A stretch of DNA of 64,000 nt from Thalassospira sp. MCCC 1A01148 (GTDB lineage: Bacteria; Pseudomonadota; Alphaproteobacteria; Rhodospirillales; Thalassospiraceae). Shown here one piece after another: positions 62,552 to 64,000 of the stretch. The notes under the pieces were generated by a model. It was not told the origin of the DNA. It worked only from the letters and a program-made list of their open reading frames with translations, and did no database searches. The stretch covers positions 1 through 64,000 of the forward strand of contig NZ_LPVZ01000021.1 in NCBI RefSeq assembly GCF_001613795.1, given 5' to 3'. The stretch's first letter is position 1, and every line of letters starts with the position of its first letter. The position numbers and the translations under genes are program-made.

Positions 62552-63967
62552 TTAGTGCCCACCGCCTGGTGCAAAGAAATCATCCGAGGACAGGCCGCTT
62601 TTAACCAGCTGATCGGTCACCTGCCCCTTGAGCCGCTCTAGTCCGGCGTCATCGGCGGCCTCACAGCGTGCCACAATGGCGGGTTGGGTGTTTGATGCGC
62701 GAAGAAGCCACCAGCCGTCTGTGGTGCTGACACGCACGCCATCAATGCCGCTCACTTCCGCACCGGCCTCTGCCAATCGGGCGCGAACTTCCTCGATCAG
62801 CGCGAATTTCCGGTCATCCGGGCAGTCGATCCGGGTTTCTGGCGTATTGACAGCAACTGGCATGGCGTCGCGCCATTCGGCCAGGCTTTTGCCGCTTTGA
62901 ACCAGAATGCGATAAAGGCGCACAGCAGCGTAGGTTGCATCGTCATAGCCGTAGTAACGTTCGGCAAAGAAGATATGGCCGCTCATTTCACCGGCTATCG
63001 GTGCCTTTTCCTCGATCATTTTGGTCTTGATCAGGGAATGACCCGTCTTCCACATGATGGCCTTGCCGCCGATCCGGTTGACCTCATCAAACAGGGTTTG
63101 GCTGGCTTTCACATCAGCAATGATCGCAGCACCCGGTTTGCGTTGCAGAACGTCCGCCGCATAGATCTGAAGCAGCTGATCGCCCCAAAGGACATTACCA
63201 TTGCCATCAATCACGCCAATCCGGTCGCCGTCCCCGTCAAAGGCAACACCCCAATCGGCGTTGTGCTTGGCGACAGCAGCTTTAAGGTCGACAAGGTTGG
63301 CTTCGACCGTCGGATCAGGGTGGTGGTTCGGGAAGTTGCCATCAATGTCATCAAACAGCAGATGGTGCGTGCCGGGCAGTTTCACCGTCAGTTTGCGCAC
63401 AACATCGCCGGCCGCCCCGTTTCCGCAGTCCCAGACAATCGTCATCGGCTTGGGCACATCGCAATCAAGCTCTGCCAAAAGGCGTTCAACAAAGCGATCT
63501 TCGATGTCGATATCACTTGCCGTGCCCTGCCCGGTTTCAAAATCGCCGGCAGCGGCAATTTTGCCCAGTTCCTGGATGGCATCGCCAAACACGGACTTGC
63601 CCGCATTGAGCATTTTAAAGCCGTTATAGTTCGACGGGTTGTGTGACCCTGTGACCATGATGCCTGCATCTGTCTTTTCATCATAGACCGTGAAATACAG
63701 CATCGGGGTCGGCCCGCGACCAATGCGCACCACGTCACAGCCCGTCGAAAGGATACCCTCGGCCAGTGCAGCAGCCAGATCTGGCGAACTAAGGCGACCA
63801 TCACGGCCCAGCGCGACGCGTTTCCCACCGGATCTGCGCACCATGGTGCCAAATGCCTTGCCGAGCGCATTGGCATCAGTGGGGTGCAGGGTTTCACCAA
63901 CAACACCGCGCACGTCATATTCGCGCAACACAGAGCTATCAAATTGATGTCCGGCAGAATTCGTCAT
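62552..63967 (-). CDS. Phosphomannomutase/phosphoglucomutase
   Basis: A 471-residue alpha-D-phosphohexomutase interconverting 1- and 6-phosphates of mannose or glucose for surface polysaccharide precursors. The phosphoserine is Ser108 in TGSHNPSNYNGF; the magnesium loop is DGDGDRIG; the sugar-binding loop is GEMSGH; the C-terminal phosphate loop is RASNTQP. The overall pattern fits AlgC/ManB-type dual-specificity enzymes. The gene starts at ATG 63967, close to the window edge, so its promoter is not seen. Confidence 0.93.
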   Translation of the reverse strand: MTNSAGHQFDSSVLREYDVRGVVGETLHPTDANALGKAFGTMVRRSGGKRVALGRDGRLSSPDLAAALAEGILSTGCDVVRIGRGPTPMLYFTVYDEKTDAGIMVTGSHNPSNYNGFKMLNAGKSVFGDAIQELGKIAAAGDFETGQGTASDIDIEDRFVERLLAELDCDVPKPMTIVWDCGNGAAGDVVRKLTVKLPGTHHLLFDDIDGNFPNHHPDPTVEANLVDLKAAVAKHNADWGVAFDGDGDRIGVIDGNGNVLWGDQLLQIYAADVLQRKPGAAIIADVKASQTLFDEVNRIGGKAIMWKTGHSLIKTKMIEEKAPIAGEMSGHIFFAERYYGYDDATYAAVRLYRILVQSGKSLAEWRDAMPVAVNTPETRIDCPDDRKFALIEEVRARLAEAGAEVSGIDGVRVSTTDGWWLLRASNTQPAIVARCEAADDAGLERLKGQVTDQLVKSGLSSDDFFAPGGGH

Positions 63968-64000
63968 GATTTGGATTAGCCTCCGATAGATGCACGCCCG

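Noticed and set aside
1-64000. Mobile element, prophage or defence island
   Set aside because: No transposase, integrase, phage structural gene, toxin-antitoxin pair or restriction gene was recognised; gene content is housekeeping throughout.

Overview
The window looks like a stretch of core chromosome from an alphaproteobacterium. The signs are an isc operon headed by cysE, an HscB with an N-terminal four-cysteine zinc finger, a ThiS-ThiG fusion, an RNase E with a long charged insert in its S1 domain, a histone-tailed phasin, and an AdaA-AlkA fusion beside Ogt. Base composition judged by eye is moderately GC-rich. My best guess is a marine Rhodospirillales organism such as Thalassospira; this is inference, and no 16S gene is present to confirm it. 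I see no insertion sequence, prophage, CRISPR array, plasmid origin or defence island.

Layout. 1-10.7 kb (mostly minus strand): tRNA-Met, mnmA, a palindromic repeat, tenA, then the isc cluster. In transcription order the cluster is cysE, iscR, a second cysteine desulfurase, iscS, iscU, iscA, hscB, hscA, fdx, iscX. 10.7-24.6 kb: an alpha/beta hydrolase, anmK, tyrS, a large AsmA/DUF3971 protein, glnE, bcp, a degenerate HPt-receiver protein, a DUF455 ferritin-like protein and a zinc alcohol dehydrogenase. 24.6-30.8 kb (minus): ogt, adaA-alkA, a deaminase, a small unknown gene, prfB with a programmed frameshift, and phoD behind a Pho-box-like site. 31-39 kb: penicillin-binding protein 1A, an N-acetylmuramoyl-L-alanine amidase, then rne with a long leader. 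39-44.3 kb: aminotransferase, a gamma-glutamyltransferase-like lipoprotein that seems to lack its nucleophile, a BepA-like M48 protease with TPRs, a lipoprotein and a DsbA-like oxidoreductase. 44.4-52 kb: thiSG, accB-accC, aat, a GNAT acetyltransferase, serA and a COG3146 protein. 52-58.2 kb (minus): a chemoreceptor with a separate periplasmic Cache protein, a repeat-rich intergenic region that may encode a small RNA, an unknown helical protein, clpA and clpS. 58.5-64 kb: phasin, a lipoprotein, a SPOR-containing D-Ala-D-Ala carboxypeptidase and a phosphomannomutase/phosphoglucomutase.

How the genes connect. One theme is sulfur: CysE makes the cysteine precursor, the two desulfurases mobilise sulfur for Fe-S assembly, MnmA uses persulfide sulfur for tRNA thiolation, and ThiSG with TenA makes or salvages thiamine precursors. 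A second theme is the cell wall and envelope: PBP1A, AmiC, DacA-type carboxypeptidase, AnmK, M48/BepA, DsbA and AsmA. A third is protein quality control through ClpS, ClpA and Aat, where Aat makes N-degrons that ClpS delivers to ClpAP.

No clear new multi-gene system emerged. The best leads are: the 54.4-54.9 kb intergenic region (28-bp dyad with a third half-site, promoter, terminator, possible small RNA); the standalone Cache protein paired with a chemoreceptor; the receiver protein without phospho-acceptors; the GGT-like lipoprotein without the catalytic Thr; the internal Gly-Gly of ThiSG; and the dyad over the -10 box of the cysE-isc promoter. All motif and family calls come from reading the sequence; no search was run.
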